A stretch of DNA of 64,000 bases, taken from contig NZ_JAJFET010000003.1 of assembly GCF_020707215.1 (NCBI RefSeq), positions 1-64,000 of the forward strand, written 5' to 3'. Under the pieces are notes generated by a model, which saw only the letters and a list, made by a program, of their open reading frames with translations, had not been told where the DNA came from and ran no database searches. Positions 50,449-58,511 of the stretch are shown here, piece after piece (the stretch's first letter is position 1; every line of letters starts with the position of its first letter). The translations under genes and the position numbers were made by a program. The stretch is from Sphingomonas sp. PL-96. Its GTDB lineage: Bacteria; Pseudomonadota; Alphaproteobacteria; Sphingomonadales; Sphingomonadaceae.

Positions 50449-52203
50449 ATGAAGCGCTGGGCACCTGTCACTCGAACGCTGCTGATGGCGCTTCTTCTTG
50501 CTGCGGCCGCAGCAGTCGTCTGGCTCGCCGGGGCGCTTGCCGAGCACCAGGCCATGCAGCGCCTGCGCGAGGGCGCCCACAGCGCCGCGGTGCTGCGCCA
50601 GGCCCATCTCGACGGCGAGATGCAGCGCTTCCGGCTGCTTCCGGTTGCGCTGTCGGACGATCGCGACCTGGCGGCGGCGCTGGGCGGCACGGCGGCTGCC
50701 CGCGACACGCTCAACCGCAAGCTTGAGGCGCTGGCCCGCACAACCGGCGCGGCCCAGATCTACGTGCTGGACGCCGCGGGCACCACGATCGCCTCCAGCA
50801 ACTGGGCAACCCCGCGCAGCTTCGTCGGCGAGAACTATGCGGCGCGCAACTATTACCGCGATGCCGCCCGCCGCGGCGAGGGGAGCCAGTTCGCGCTCGG
50901 GACGGTCAGCGAACGTCCCGGCATGTACCTTTCGCACCGCTCCCGCAGCGGCGGCTATGTGGTGGTAAAGCTGGAGTTCGACCGCATCGAGCGCGACTGG
51001 GCGCGGTTGCCGGGCATCAGCCTGGTGACCGACCGCGACGGCGTCGTCCTGATCACGAGCCGGCCCGCGTGGCGCTTCACCACCACCCGCGCGCTGACCG
51101 ATGCGACCCGCCGCCGCTTCCGTGAGGAGCTGCAGTCCGGTGCGGGATCGCTGCGGCCGCTCCCGCTCGCCGTCGAGAAACGGGATGGCGTCCGCATCGC
51201 GCGGCCCGCCGGCGACGGGCGCCAGCGACTCTTGTGGGAGACGGTGCCCACGCACGAGGCCGGATGGCGACTCAACCTGCTGGTGCCGCTCGACGCGGTG
51301 GCGGGCACGGTCGCCCTCGCCCGGGTGGCGGCCCTGCTGACGCTGCTGCTGCTCGGCGGCGGCCTGTGGACCCTGCGCGAGCGGAGGCGCCAGCGTGCCG
51401 GCAGGGCCGCGGCGGCCGCCGCTCGGACCGCCGGGCTGGAGGCGCTGGTCGCCGCACGCACCCGAGCGCTGCGCCAGGAGATGGAGGAGCGCGGACGCCT
51501 GGAAACCCGCGCCGAGACTCTGCGCGACGCCTTGCACCAGGCCAATCGCCTCGCCTCGCTGGGGCAGATCACCGCCGGCATCGCGCATGAGACCGCACAG
51601 CCTGTCGCAGCCATCCGCAGCTATGCCGCCAACGGCCGGCTGCTGCTGGAGCGGGACGACCCCCGTGCGGTGGCCGACAACCTCCGGGCGATCGAGCGGC
51701 TGACCGATCGCATCGACAAGGTGACCGCACAGCTGCGCGGCTTTTCCCGCAACTCGGCGGGCGCGCTAGAGCCAGTGCGGCTGGCGGAGGCGATCGAGGG
51801 CAGCCTGCTGATCCTGAAGGCGCGGCTGACCCGGGTGACGGTGCAGCTGCCGGCCTGCCCCGCCGGGCTGGAGGTGCTTGGCGACACGATCCGATTGGAG
51901 CAGGTGCTGGTCAACCTGCTGCAGAATGCGCTGGACGCGCTGGACGGGGTCACGGACGCCGCCATCACCCTTGCCCTTGAGCTGGAGGACGAGCAGGTGG
52001 TGCTTTCGATCTGCGATAATGGTCCGGGGCTCGCCCCTGAGATCGCGGCGCGGCTGTTCACGCCCTTTGCCACCAGCAGGCCCGCCGGCCTGGGCCTCGG
52101 CCTCGTGATCGCCAGCGACATCATGGCCGCGCTCGGTGGCGCGTTGCGCTGGGTGCCCGGCACGTCCGGCGCCCGTTTCGACATGGTGATGCGCCGGCCA
52201 TGA
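50449..52203 (+). CDS. dctB: C4-dicarboxylate sensor histidine kinase
   Basis: A 584-aa membrane sensor kinase of the DctB type. It has a first transmembrane helix (residues about 9-30), a periplasmic double-Cache/PAS-like sensor (about 31-290: SNWATPRSFVGENYAARNYY, FALGTVSERPGMYLS), a second helix (about 292-313), a coiled coil, the H-box IAHETAQPVAAIRSYAANGR and a HATPase domain (LLQNALDAL, DNGPGLAPEIA, GLGLGLVIA). It autophosphorylates the H-box histidine and passes phosphate to DctD. Start ATG 50449 has GAAGGA upstream. Its stop overlaps dctD (ATGA). Confidence 0.9.
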   Translation: MKRWAPVTRTLLMALLLAAAAAVVWLAGALAEHQAMQRLREGAHSAAVLRQAHLDGEMQRFRLLPVALSDDRDLAAALGGTAAARDTLNRKLEALARTTGAAQIYVLDAAGTTIASSNWATPRSFVGENYAARNYYRDAARRGEGSQFALGTVSERPGMYLSHRSRSGGYVVVKLEFDRIERDWARLPGISLVTDRDGVVLITSRPAWRFTTTRALTDATRRRFREELQSGAGSLRPLPLAVEKRDGVRIARPAGDGRQRLLWETVPTHEAGWRLNLLVPLDAVAGTVALARVAALLTLLLLGGGLWTLRERRRQRAGRAAAAAARTAGLEALVAARTRALRQEMEERGRLETRAETLRDALHQANRLASLGQITAGIAHETAQPVAAIRSYAANGRLLLERDDPRAVADNLRAIERLTDRIDKVTAQLRGFSRNSAGALEPVRLAEAIEGSLLILKARLTRVTVQLPACPAGLEVLGDTIRLEQVLVNLLQNALDALDGVTDAAITLALELEDEQVVLSICDNGPGLAPEIAARLFTPFATSRPAGLGLGLVIASDIMAALGGALRWVPGTSGARFDMVMRRP

Positions 52204-53531
52204 ACGACGCGTCCGCCCCACAGGTCGCACTGGTCGACGACGACGAGGATGTCCGCGCGGCGATTACGCAGACGCTTCAGCTGTCCGGCTATGCGGTGCG
52301 GTCCTTTGCCAGCGGCGGCGAGGCGCTGGCCGCGCTGGACGCGAGCTTCCCGGGCGTGCTGGTCAGCGACGTGCGCATGCCACACCTGTCGGGCATCGGC
52401 CTGTTCCAGGCAGTCCGCGCGCTCGACCCGGAGCTTCCGGTGATCCTGGTCACCGGCCATGGCGACGTACCGATGGCGGTCGACGCGCTGAAGGCGGGGG
52501 CCTGGGATTTCCTGACCAAGCCGTTCGACCCGGATGCGCTTCTCGCCTCGGTCGCGCGCGCGGCCGAGAAGCGCGCGCTGGTTCTGGAAAACCGCCGCCT
52601 GCGGGCGCTGGTCCAGGCTCCGTCCGCTTCGCCCCTGATCGGCGACGCACCTGCCATCGTGAGGCTGCGGGCGATCATCGAGACGCTGGCGGCCACCAAC
52701 ATCGACGTGCTGATTGAAGGAGAGACGGGCACCGGCAAGGAACTGATCGCCCGATTGATCCATCAGCAAAGCGCGCAGGCGAAGCGGGCGTTCGTGACCG
52801 TACCCTGTGCGGCCATTCCCGATGCGATCGCCGATGTCGCCCTGCACGGTGACATTCGGCCGGGGCAGGACGGTGCCGAGGGCAGGCTGATGCAGGCGAA
52901 CCAGGGCAGCTTGTTCCTCGACGACGTGGACCAGGCAGGCCCGGCGCTTCAGGCCCACCTCGTCCGTTTTCTGGAGGATCGGCTTGTCCAGGCCCGCGGC
53001 GCGCGTGCGGCCCAGCGGCTGAGCGTGCGCGTGATCGGCTGCATGTCGGACGGCGGCGATGCGGGCGTTCAGCCGCCACTGCTCTACCGGCTCGCCGCGA
53101 TCCGGCTTCGCGTGCCGCCCCTGCGCGAGCGCAAAGGCGACATTCCGCAGCTGTTCGCGCACCTGCTCGATAGCATGGCGAGCCGCCTGCGCCGGCCGCT
53201 TCCCACACTCGACGCCGGCATCCTCCAGTATCTCGTCGCCCATGACTGGCCCGGCAACGTCCACGAGCTCGGCCGGTTCGCCGAGCGGCTCGTGCTGAAG
53301 CTCGACCAGCATGTCGCAGACGGCGATGGGCCGCCTGCGGCGCTTGGCGACCAGGTCGATGCCTTTGAACGCAACGTGATCGTTCAGGCGGTCCGCGCGT
53401 GCGGCGGCGACATCGGCAAGGCGATCGCCCGGCTCGGCCTCACCCGCAACACCTTCTACTACAAGGTCCACCGGCACGGCATCGATCTGAAGGCCCTGCG
53501 CAAAGGCGGGACCCTTGCGTTCCGGGATTAG
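52200..53531 (+). CDS. dctD: DctD-like response regulator lacking the GAFTGA loop
   Basis: A 443-aa NtrC-family regulator. The receiver (residues 8-120) carries Asp57 (LVSDVRMP) and Lys107 (TKPF). The AAA+ domain has Walker A GETGTGKE (174-181) and Walker B GSLFLDDVD (236-244). The C-terminal Fis-type HTH ends GGDIGKAIARLGLTRNTFYYKV. The sigma-54-contacting GAFTGA motif is absent: the sequence between the Walker motifs reads ALHGDIRPGQDGAEGRL and is shortened. It probably works with another sigma factor or only binds DNA, controlling mqo or dicarboxylate genes. Confidence 0.88.
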   Translation: MNDASAPQVALVDDDEDVRAAITQTLQLSGYAVRSFASGGEALAALDASFPGVLVSDVRMPHLSGIGLFQAVRALDPELPVILVTGHGDVPMAVDALKAGAWDFLTKPFDPDALLASVARAAEKRALVLENRRLRALVQAPSASPLIGDAPAIVRLRAIIETLAATNIDVLIEGETGTGKELIARLIHQQSAQAKRAFVTVPCAAIPDAIADVALHGDIRPGQDGAEGRLMQANQGSLFLDDVDQAGPALQAHLVRFLEDRLVQARGARAAQRLSVRVIGCMSDGGDAGVQPPLLYRLAAIRLRVPPLRERKGDIPQLFAHLLDSMASRLRRPLPTLDAGILQYLVAHDWPGNVHELGRFAERLVLKLDQHVADGDGPPAALGDQVDAFERNVIVQAVRACGGDIGKAIARLGLTRNTFYYKVHRHGIDLKALRKGGTLAFRD

Positions 53532-53800
53532 CTGAGCATCACGACGCTTCTGCGAGAGCATATCTAGCGGAACCTGGATCCCGATCAGAAAGCCGGCGCT
53601 GTCGCGAAAACCGGGACGTGCGCGAAGCCATGGAGTCAGCAAGTTCGCGACGTAAGGGGTGGTGCTCTGCGGTGGTGCCGCTGGCACATCCTTCATGAAC
53701 CGATGACCGCCTTACCCGACAGCACCTAACAGCACCCACTGGCGGGGTGCCAGCGCTCTGGAAATACGCCAGAAACATCGGCGGTTGATCTGCCAAGCGT

Positions 53801-54631
53801 ATGAAGCGTGCGATCCTCCGACTGGCGAAGGTCCATCTTGTTGGGGATCTGTACGAACGCGCCTGTGATCGAGGCGTAAGCTTGCCCCTGGACGCAAAGC
53901 GGCGCGAGCGGCTCGCGTGCATTGCCCGGGCAGGAGCCTTGTTCATCCACATTCCGAAAAACGCCGGCATGTCGATCAGCGCGGCGCTTTATGATCAGCA
54001 GATCAAGCATGCCTCGATCCGCTATTACCAATTGGCAGCGCCCGACCTTGTGCGTCGGGTTGTCAGCTTTGCGGTGGTGCGTGACCCGGTCGCGCGGTTC
54101 GCGTCGTCTCTGAGCTATGCGCAAGCGGGCGGTGGCAAGGATAACGCGGTCTCCGAGCCGTTCCGGGATCGGTACCGGTCGTTCCGCACTGCCGACGACG
54201 CGCTGGACCATCTGGAAACCGCAACGTCGCTATACCAGCTGGACCACATCTTCCGGCCTCAGAGCTGGTATCTGCGGGGCATCGACGGTGCGCTGGCGGT
54301 CGACCGGATCTTTGCGATGTCCGACACGGACGCACTGCAGGCGTTTCTGGATGCCGGCGGGGGGCCGAAGTTGCGGCACCTCAACGCCTCAGACCCCCGT
54401 CGCCCGAGCCTGAGCGCGAAGCAGATCGATCGGATCGAGCGCTTCTACGCGAAGGACCGGGTCCTGTTCGACAGCGTCGCCGGGCGTGGCAGCCGGTCGG
54501 ATGCGCAAACAGGGTCGAGCCACGGCGCAACACCGCCTTGGCAGCCGCCATTGACGCATTCCGGCGCGTCGGCCGGTGCGGCGGCACAGGAACCCGCAGG
54601 TCAGAACAAGGAAAGATCAGGCCGGTGCTGA
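53801..54631 (+). CDS. Sulfotransferase-family protein
   Basis: A 276-aa protein of the carbohydrate sulfotransferase (sulfotransferase-2) type. The PAPS 5'-phosphosulfate loop is LFIHIPKNAGMSISAAL (residues about 47-63) and the 3'-phosphate site is VVRDPVARFASSLSYA (about 91-106). The last 50 residues are low complexity (Gly/Ser/Ala/Gln). It would sulfate a surface glycan or lipid using PAPS. Its end overlaps the next gene by seven bases, and both likely modify the same cell-envelope polymer. The start at ATG 53801 has a weak ribosome binding site. Confidence 0.8.
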   Translation: MKRAILRLAKVHLVGDLYERACDRGVSLPLDAKRRERLACIARAGALFIHIPKNAGMSISAALYDQQIKHASIRYYQLAAPDLVRRVVSFAVVRDPVARFASSLSYAQAGGGKDNAVSEPFRDRYRSFRTADDALDHLETATSLYQLDHIFRPQSWYLRGIDGALAVDRIFAMSDTDALQAFLDAGGGPKLRHLNASDPRRPSLSAKQIDRIERFYAKDRVLFDSVAGRGSRSDAQTGSSHGATPPWQPPLTHSGASAGAAAQEPAGQNKERSGRC

Positions 54632-55830
54632 TCCCTGTATGGCTCGGCGAAGCACCCAGGTCGGTGCGATCCGAAGCGCATGAACCGCCCTGCGTCGCCT
54701 TCCTGTTCCTGGGCGAATTGTTCCTGATCCCGCACCTCCTGCCGATCGCGGCGGCCCTTGCCCGCCGCGCCAACCCGCCGCGCATCCGATTGTACGTCGC
54801 CACAAGCGTGCATGAGGAAATCCTGATCGAAGCATTGGCGAAGCTGCGCCTCAGCCAAGTGGAAATTCGACGGGTGCGAGGCTTTCGGAGCTTCCCCGCC
54901 GGGTCTCGCGAAACGCCGAATCTCCGCTCCAAGGTCCTGCTCCTGGCGCTCAATGCGGCTGCTATCCTCCGACACGACGTTGCCGTGGTCGCGGAGCGCA
55001 CCAGCCTGTGGTTGCCCTTCGCCGCTCGGCGGCGCGGCGCGGCCTTTGTCTACAACGAGCATGGCGCCGGACCGCACGCCAACTTCCGCAGCCGTCGCAA
55101 CCGCTATGCCGCGCGGATCCTGATGCCGGGCAGCGGCATGGCGGCGCGGGTGCGCGAAAGTGGCCATACCGACGCGCCGGTCGTCACCGTAGGCTACATC
55201 AAGCGCGACTATATCCGGGACGTGTCGGGTTCTGCAGGCGGCCCATGCTTTCCAGAGCGCCGGCCAACCATCGTCTATGTCCCACATTGGATGCGGGCCA
55301 AGTCGAGCTGGTGGGCAATGGGCGAAAGCGTTCTCGATTACTTCGCGCGATCACGAGAGTATAACCTCATCGTTGCGCCCCACATCCGCCTCGCCAAATT
55401 CGATGCCGAGTTGGAGGACCGTCTGCGTCCCTATCGCAACTGTCCCAACATCCATATCGACACGAGGTCGTTCCGCCTGATCGACCAGAGCTATATCAAC
55501 GGTGCCGACATCTATCTGGGAGACGGGTCGAGCCAAGTCGTGGAATTTGCCGAGACGCCCCGCCCTGTTGTGTTCCTGAATGCGCATGGGATCGACTGGC
55601 AATCCGATCCTCGGTTCGGCCACTGGCAGATGGGCCAGGTGGTGAAGGACGTGGCCGGGCTCGATCGCGCGCTCGCCGAGGCGCCGCGGGCGCAGACCCG
55701 CTACGCGCCGGTCCAGCGGGCCTATGTCGAACGCATGATGGGACAGGATGACAAAGCGGCCAGCGAGCGCGCTGCGGAAGTGGTGTCGAGGGTCCTTGTG
55801 GAACGCCGAGCCCGCCGTGCCCTCGCCTGA
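54625..55830 (+). CDS. CDP-glycerol glycerophosphotransferase-like protein
   Basis: A 401-aa protein resembling the TagB/TagF glycerophosphotransferase family: GELFLIPHLLPIAAAL near the N-terminus, AFVYNEHGAGPH, TIVYVPHWMRAKSSWW, APHIRL and GADIYLGDGSSQVVEFAETPRPVVFLNAHG, the nucleotide-binding end. It would transfer a glycerol- or polyol-phosphate to a surface glycan. GTG 54625 overlaps the sulfotransferase stop and has AAGGAA upstream. No membrane segment is visible, consistent with a peripheral cytoplasmic enzyme. Confidence 0.8.
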   Translation: MLIPVWLGEAPRSVRSEAHEPPCVAFLFLGELFLIPHLLPIAAALARRANPPRIRLYVATSVHEEILIEALAKLRLSQVEIRRVRGFRSFPAGSRETPNLRSKVLLLALNAAAILRHDVAVVAERTSLWLPFAARRRGAAFVYNEHGAGPHANFRSRRNRYAARILMPGSGMAARVRESGHTDAPVVTVGYIKRDYIRDVSGSAGGPCFPERRPTIVYVPHWMRAKSSWWAMGESVLDYFARSREYNLIVAPHIRLAKFDAELEDRLRPYRNCPNIHIDTRSFRLIDQSYINGADIYLGDGSSQVVEFAETPRPVVFLNAHGIDWQSDPRFGHWQMGQVVKDVAGLDRALAEAPRAQTRYAPVQRAYVERMMGQDDKAASERAAEVVSRVLVERRARRALA

Positions 55831-55885
55831 CGGTGCCGCAGAAGGACCGACGCCCGTTCGTCGCGGTGTCTGCGTTCGGCTCCCT

Positions 55886-57208
55886 TCAGCGCGATAGCTC
55901 CATCCGGGCGACAAGGCCGCCGCCCGGGCGGTTGGCAAGCGTCACGTCTCCACCATGTCCCCGCGCGACGGCGCGCGCACTGGCGAGGCCAAGGCCGATG
56001 CCGCCCGTCTCGCGCGACCGCGATGCCTCTGCCCGGACGAACGGCTCGAACATCCGCTCCAGCAGCGCCTCGTCGATGCCCGGGCCGCGATCCTGAACCT
56101 CGAGCCAGATGGTCGAGCCATCCTCACCCAAGAGGACGCGGATCGGCCCGCCGGCATGCACCACGGCATTGCGCATCAGGTTGGACACCAGGCTCTTCAG
56201 GGCCACCGGGTCGCCCTCGATCACGAGTTGCGGCCCCGCCTCCAGCTCGACCGGATGCCCTTCGTCGTCGAGCCCGTCCGCGACGCTCTCCACGACGGTG
56301 CGCAGGTCGAGCCGCTGGCAGCGCGCGGGCTGCTCCTGGTCGCGAAGAAAGGTCAGCACGGCCGTCAGCATCGACTGCATGTCAGCCACTTCTTCCTCGA
56401 CCGCCAGGCGGACGGACGGGGAGGCACCTTCCAGGTGCAGCGCGATCCGCATCAAGGGGGTTCGCAAGTCGTGCGCCACGGCGCCGAGCATCAGCGAGCG
56501 GTCCGCCACATAGCGCTGGAGCTGCGCCTGCATCTCGTTGAACGCCGATGTCGCGTGCGCGACTTCGGGGATGCTCGACAATGCCATGGGCGGGCTGCGA
56601 GGGTCGCGACCGAGACGCTCGGCCGCCGCCCCGAACATCGCGATGGGGCGGGCGATACGTCGCGACAGCCACCATGCGATCGGCATCGCGAGCAACACGG
56701 CCAGGGCAAGCGTGGCAATGGCTCGCCAGCGCCAGAAGCCGATCTCGAGCCCCGAAGGCTGGAGGACCACCCATCGGCCTGAAGGCTGCCGGAACGCAGC
56801 CTTGAAGTCGCCTGCGATCGACGTGCCGGTCGCCTCGCGCGGGCTGGGTCCTCTGCGGAATGGCCGCGGATGGCCGAAGGCGTCGCGCAGCCGTACGCGA
56901 ACCGCCTCGGACGGAAGCCGAAGCCGTGTCGCCAGGTGATCGTGAATACGCCGCTCATAGCGGGCGCTCCCTTGCTCGAATCCGGGATCGTCCGTTTCGA
57001 CACGCTTGAGCGCCTCGGTCCCGCCTCCCTTCAGCGCCCGCTCGATCTGCTCGAGCGAGAAGAAGCGCGGTGCAGGCGGCGGTGTCACGATCACGAGAAC
57101 GACGTTCAGGGCCTGAACGGCGAGAAGCGATCCAAGCAGCAAGGCAAAGATGCGCAGGAAAAGCGGTCGGCCGACCGCCTTGACCGAACCAGGTGTCGCG
57201 TCGCTCAT
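55886..57208 (-). CDS. Sensor histidine kinase (EnvZ-like)
   Basis: A 440-aa HK with two membrane segments (about residues 17-39 and 162-182), a 120-residue periplasmic part rich in charged residues, a HAMP domain (RRIARPIAMFGAAAERLG), the H-box AVAHDLRTPLMRIALHLEG and a HATPase with LMRNAVVHAG, DRGPGID and GIGLGLASARAVARGHGG. Its start overlaps the response regulator stop by four bases, so the pair is co-translated. The nearby RND operon is a likely target, but the pair could act elsewhere. Confidence 0.9.
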   Translation of the reverse strand: MSDATPGSVKAVGRPLFLRIFALLLGSLLAVQALNVVLVIVTPPPAPRFFSLEQIERALKGGGTEALKRVETDDPGFEQGSARYERRIHDHLATRLRLPSEAVRVRLRDAFGHPRPFRRGPSPREATGTSIAGDFKAAFRQPSGRWVVLQPSGLEIGFWRWRAIATLALAVLLAMPIAWWLSRRIARPIAMFGAAAERLGRDPRSPPMALSSIPEVAHATSAFNEMQAQLQRYVADRSLMLGAVAHDLRTPLMRIALHLEGASPSVRLAVEEEVADMQSMLTAVLTFLRDQEQPARCQRLDLRTVVESVADGLDDEGHPVELEAGPQLVIEGDPVALKSLVSNLMRNAVVHAGGPIRVLLGEDGSTIWLEVQDRGPGIDEALLERMFEPFVRAEASRSRETGGIGLGLASARAVARGHGGDVTLANRPGGGLVARMELSR

Positions 57209-57888
57209 GCGCGGATCACGTCGGGCACGAACATATAGCCTTCGTTGCGCACGGTGCGGATCATCTCGTCGCCGCGGGCGCGCAACTTCCGGCGCAGGCG
57301 GCTCACCTGCACGTCGATCGCCCGGTCGAAGGCGTCGCTGTCGGGGCCGCGGGCCTGCTCGAGCAGGCTGTCGCGCGACAGGACCCGCCGGGGACGCTCC
57401 ACAAAGGCGCGCAGCACCTTGAACTCTCCCTCGGTCAGGTCGACCAGCACCCCGTCGGGATCCAGCAGTTCATGACTGGCGAGATCGATCCACCAGCCTG
57501 CAAACCGCAAGGCGTCGCTGGTCCGGCCGTGACCGCGATCCCGCAGCGCCGCCTGAACATGAACCGCGATCTCGCGCGGCGAGCAGGGCTTGGAAAGGTA
57601 GCGGCCGGCGCCGAGTTCCAGGCCATGGATCCGGTCGGCCTCCTCGGCGCGCGCACTCAGCATGATGATCGGCAGGCACGTGCGCGCGAGGCGGCGACAG
57701 GCCGACAAGCCGCTTTCGCCCGGCATCATCACGTCGAGGATGACAAGGTCGATCGTGTCGGTGGCGAGGATGCGGTCCATCTCGACGGTATCCGCCGCAA
57801 GATGGACCGCATAGCCCTTGGCGCTGAGGCTTCCGCCGAGCAGCGTCCGGATACCGGCGTCGTCGTCGACGATCAGGATATGGGCCAT
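57205..57888 (-). CDS. OmpR-family response regulator
   Basis: A 227-aa regulator. The receiver contains DDDAGIRTLL at residues 7-16 and phosphoacceptor Asp in VILDVMMPGESGLS, with Lys in LSKPCSPREI. The winged-helix DNA-binding domain has VDLTEGEFKVLRAFVERPRRVLSRDSLL and IDVQVSRLRRKL. It pairs with the EnvZ-like kinase downstream. The small gene upstream overlaps its start by 16 bases, and the efflux genes lie upstream of that on the same strand. Confidence 0.92.
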   Translation of the reverse strand: MAHILIVDDDAGIRTLLGGSLSAKGYAVHLAADTVEMDRILATDTIDLVILDVMMPGESGLSACRRLARTCLPIIMLSARAEEADRIHGLELGAGRYLSKPCSPREIAVHVQAALRDRGHGRTSDALRFAGWWIDLASHELLDPDGVLVDLTEGEFKVLRAFVERPRRVLSRDSLLEQARGPDSDAFDRAIDVQVSRLRRKLRARGDEMIRTVRNEGYMFVPDVIRA

Positions 57889-58124
57889 ATGGGAACCGTC
57901 ATCGCGGTCGTGCGCCGCCAGCGGGCGAGACGCTGCGGGGGGATCGGATTGCCGTCGAGTTCGCGTTCCGCCTGTAGGAGGATCTTTTCGAAGCGTTCGG
58001 CTGCCTTGTGATCGCCTGCGCGCACCGCTGCGCTCATCGCGTCGGACAATCCCAGAAGGGCAGCGGGGCCATGTGCTTCCAGCAACCGGCGCGCTTCGCT
58101 CCGGGCATCAGCGAGTTGCCACAT
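57873..58124 (-). CDS. Small hypothetical protein between efflux and two-component genes
   Basis: An 83-aa soluble helical protein (MWQLADARSEARRLLEAHG, then AAVRAGDHKAAERFEKILLQAERELDG). It resembles small cytoplasmic DUF proteins common in sphingomonads, but I cannot name the family with certainty. Start ATG 58124 has GGAGAAG upstream; an earlier in-frame Met at 58145 is possible. It overlaps the response regulator gene by 16 bases and is likely co-transcribed with it. Confidence 0.6.
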   Translation of the reverse strand: MWQLADARSEARRLLEAHGPAALLGLSDAMSAAVRAGDHKAAERFEKILLQAERELDGNPIPPQRLARWRRTTAMTVPIWPIS

Positions 58125-58274
58125 ATGATACTTCTCCGTGCGCATCCCCTGCAGCGCGACGCTCGGCCCGTGATGTGTCCCGGATATTTCCCGCCGATGC
58201 CGCCGTGGATGCAGGCGGCAAGGGCGGGTTCGGCAGTCGGTGCCGCAGCCATGCCGCGGCACCGACCGGCCGGT

Positions 58275-58511
58275 TTACTTCACGCTGGCGGGGCAGCGCA
58301 CCCAGCGGCCGTTGCTCGCCTTATACTGGTCGGTGCGGGCATTGTACGACTTGAACCGCCGGCTGCACGCCTGCTGGTGCCGGCTCTTGCCCGTCGTCTT
58401 GACCGACTTGGTCTGCTTGGCCGCCTCGCGGTGCTGCTGCTGGGCGAGTGCCGGCGTGCCGGCGAGGCCGAGTGCGAGCGCTGCGCAGGCGAGGGTGGTG
58501 GAAAGCTTCAT
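58275..58511 (-). CDS. BA14K-like secreted small protein
   Basis: A 78-aa secreted protein: signal peptide (residues 1-23, ending PALAQ), a basic linker and the BA14K-type ending CSRRFKSYNARTDQYKASNGRWVRCPAS with two cysteines spaced as in that family (YxSY, TxxY, G-x-R-x-x-C). The ATG overlaps the stop of the NodT gene (ATGA), tying it to the efflux operon. The role of BA14K proteins at the cell surface is poorly defined. Confidence 0.78.
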   Translation of the reverse strand: MKLSTTLACAALALGLAGTPALAQQQHREAAKQTKSVKTTGKSRHQQACSRRFKSYNARTDQYKASNGRWVRCPASVK

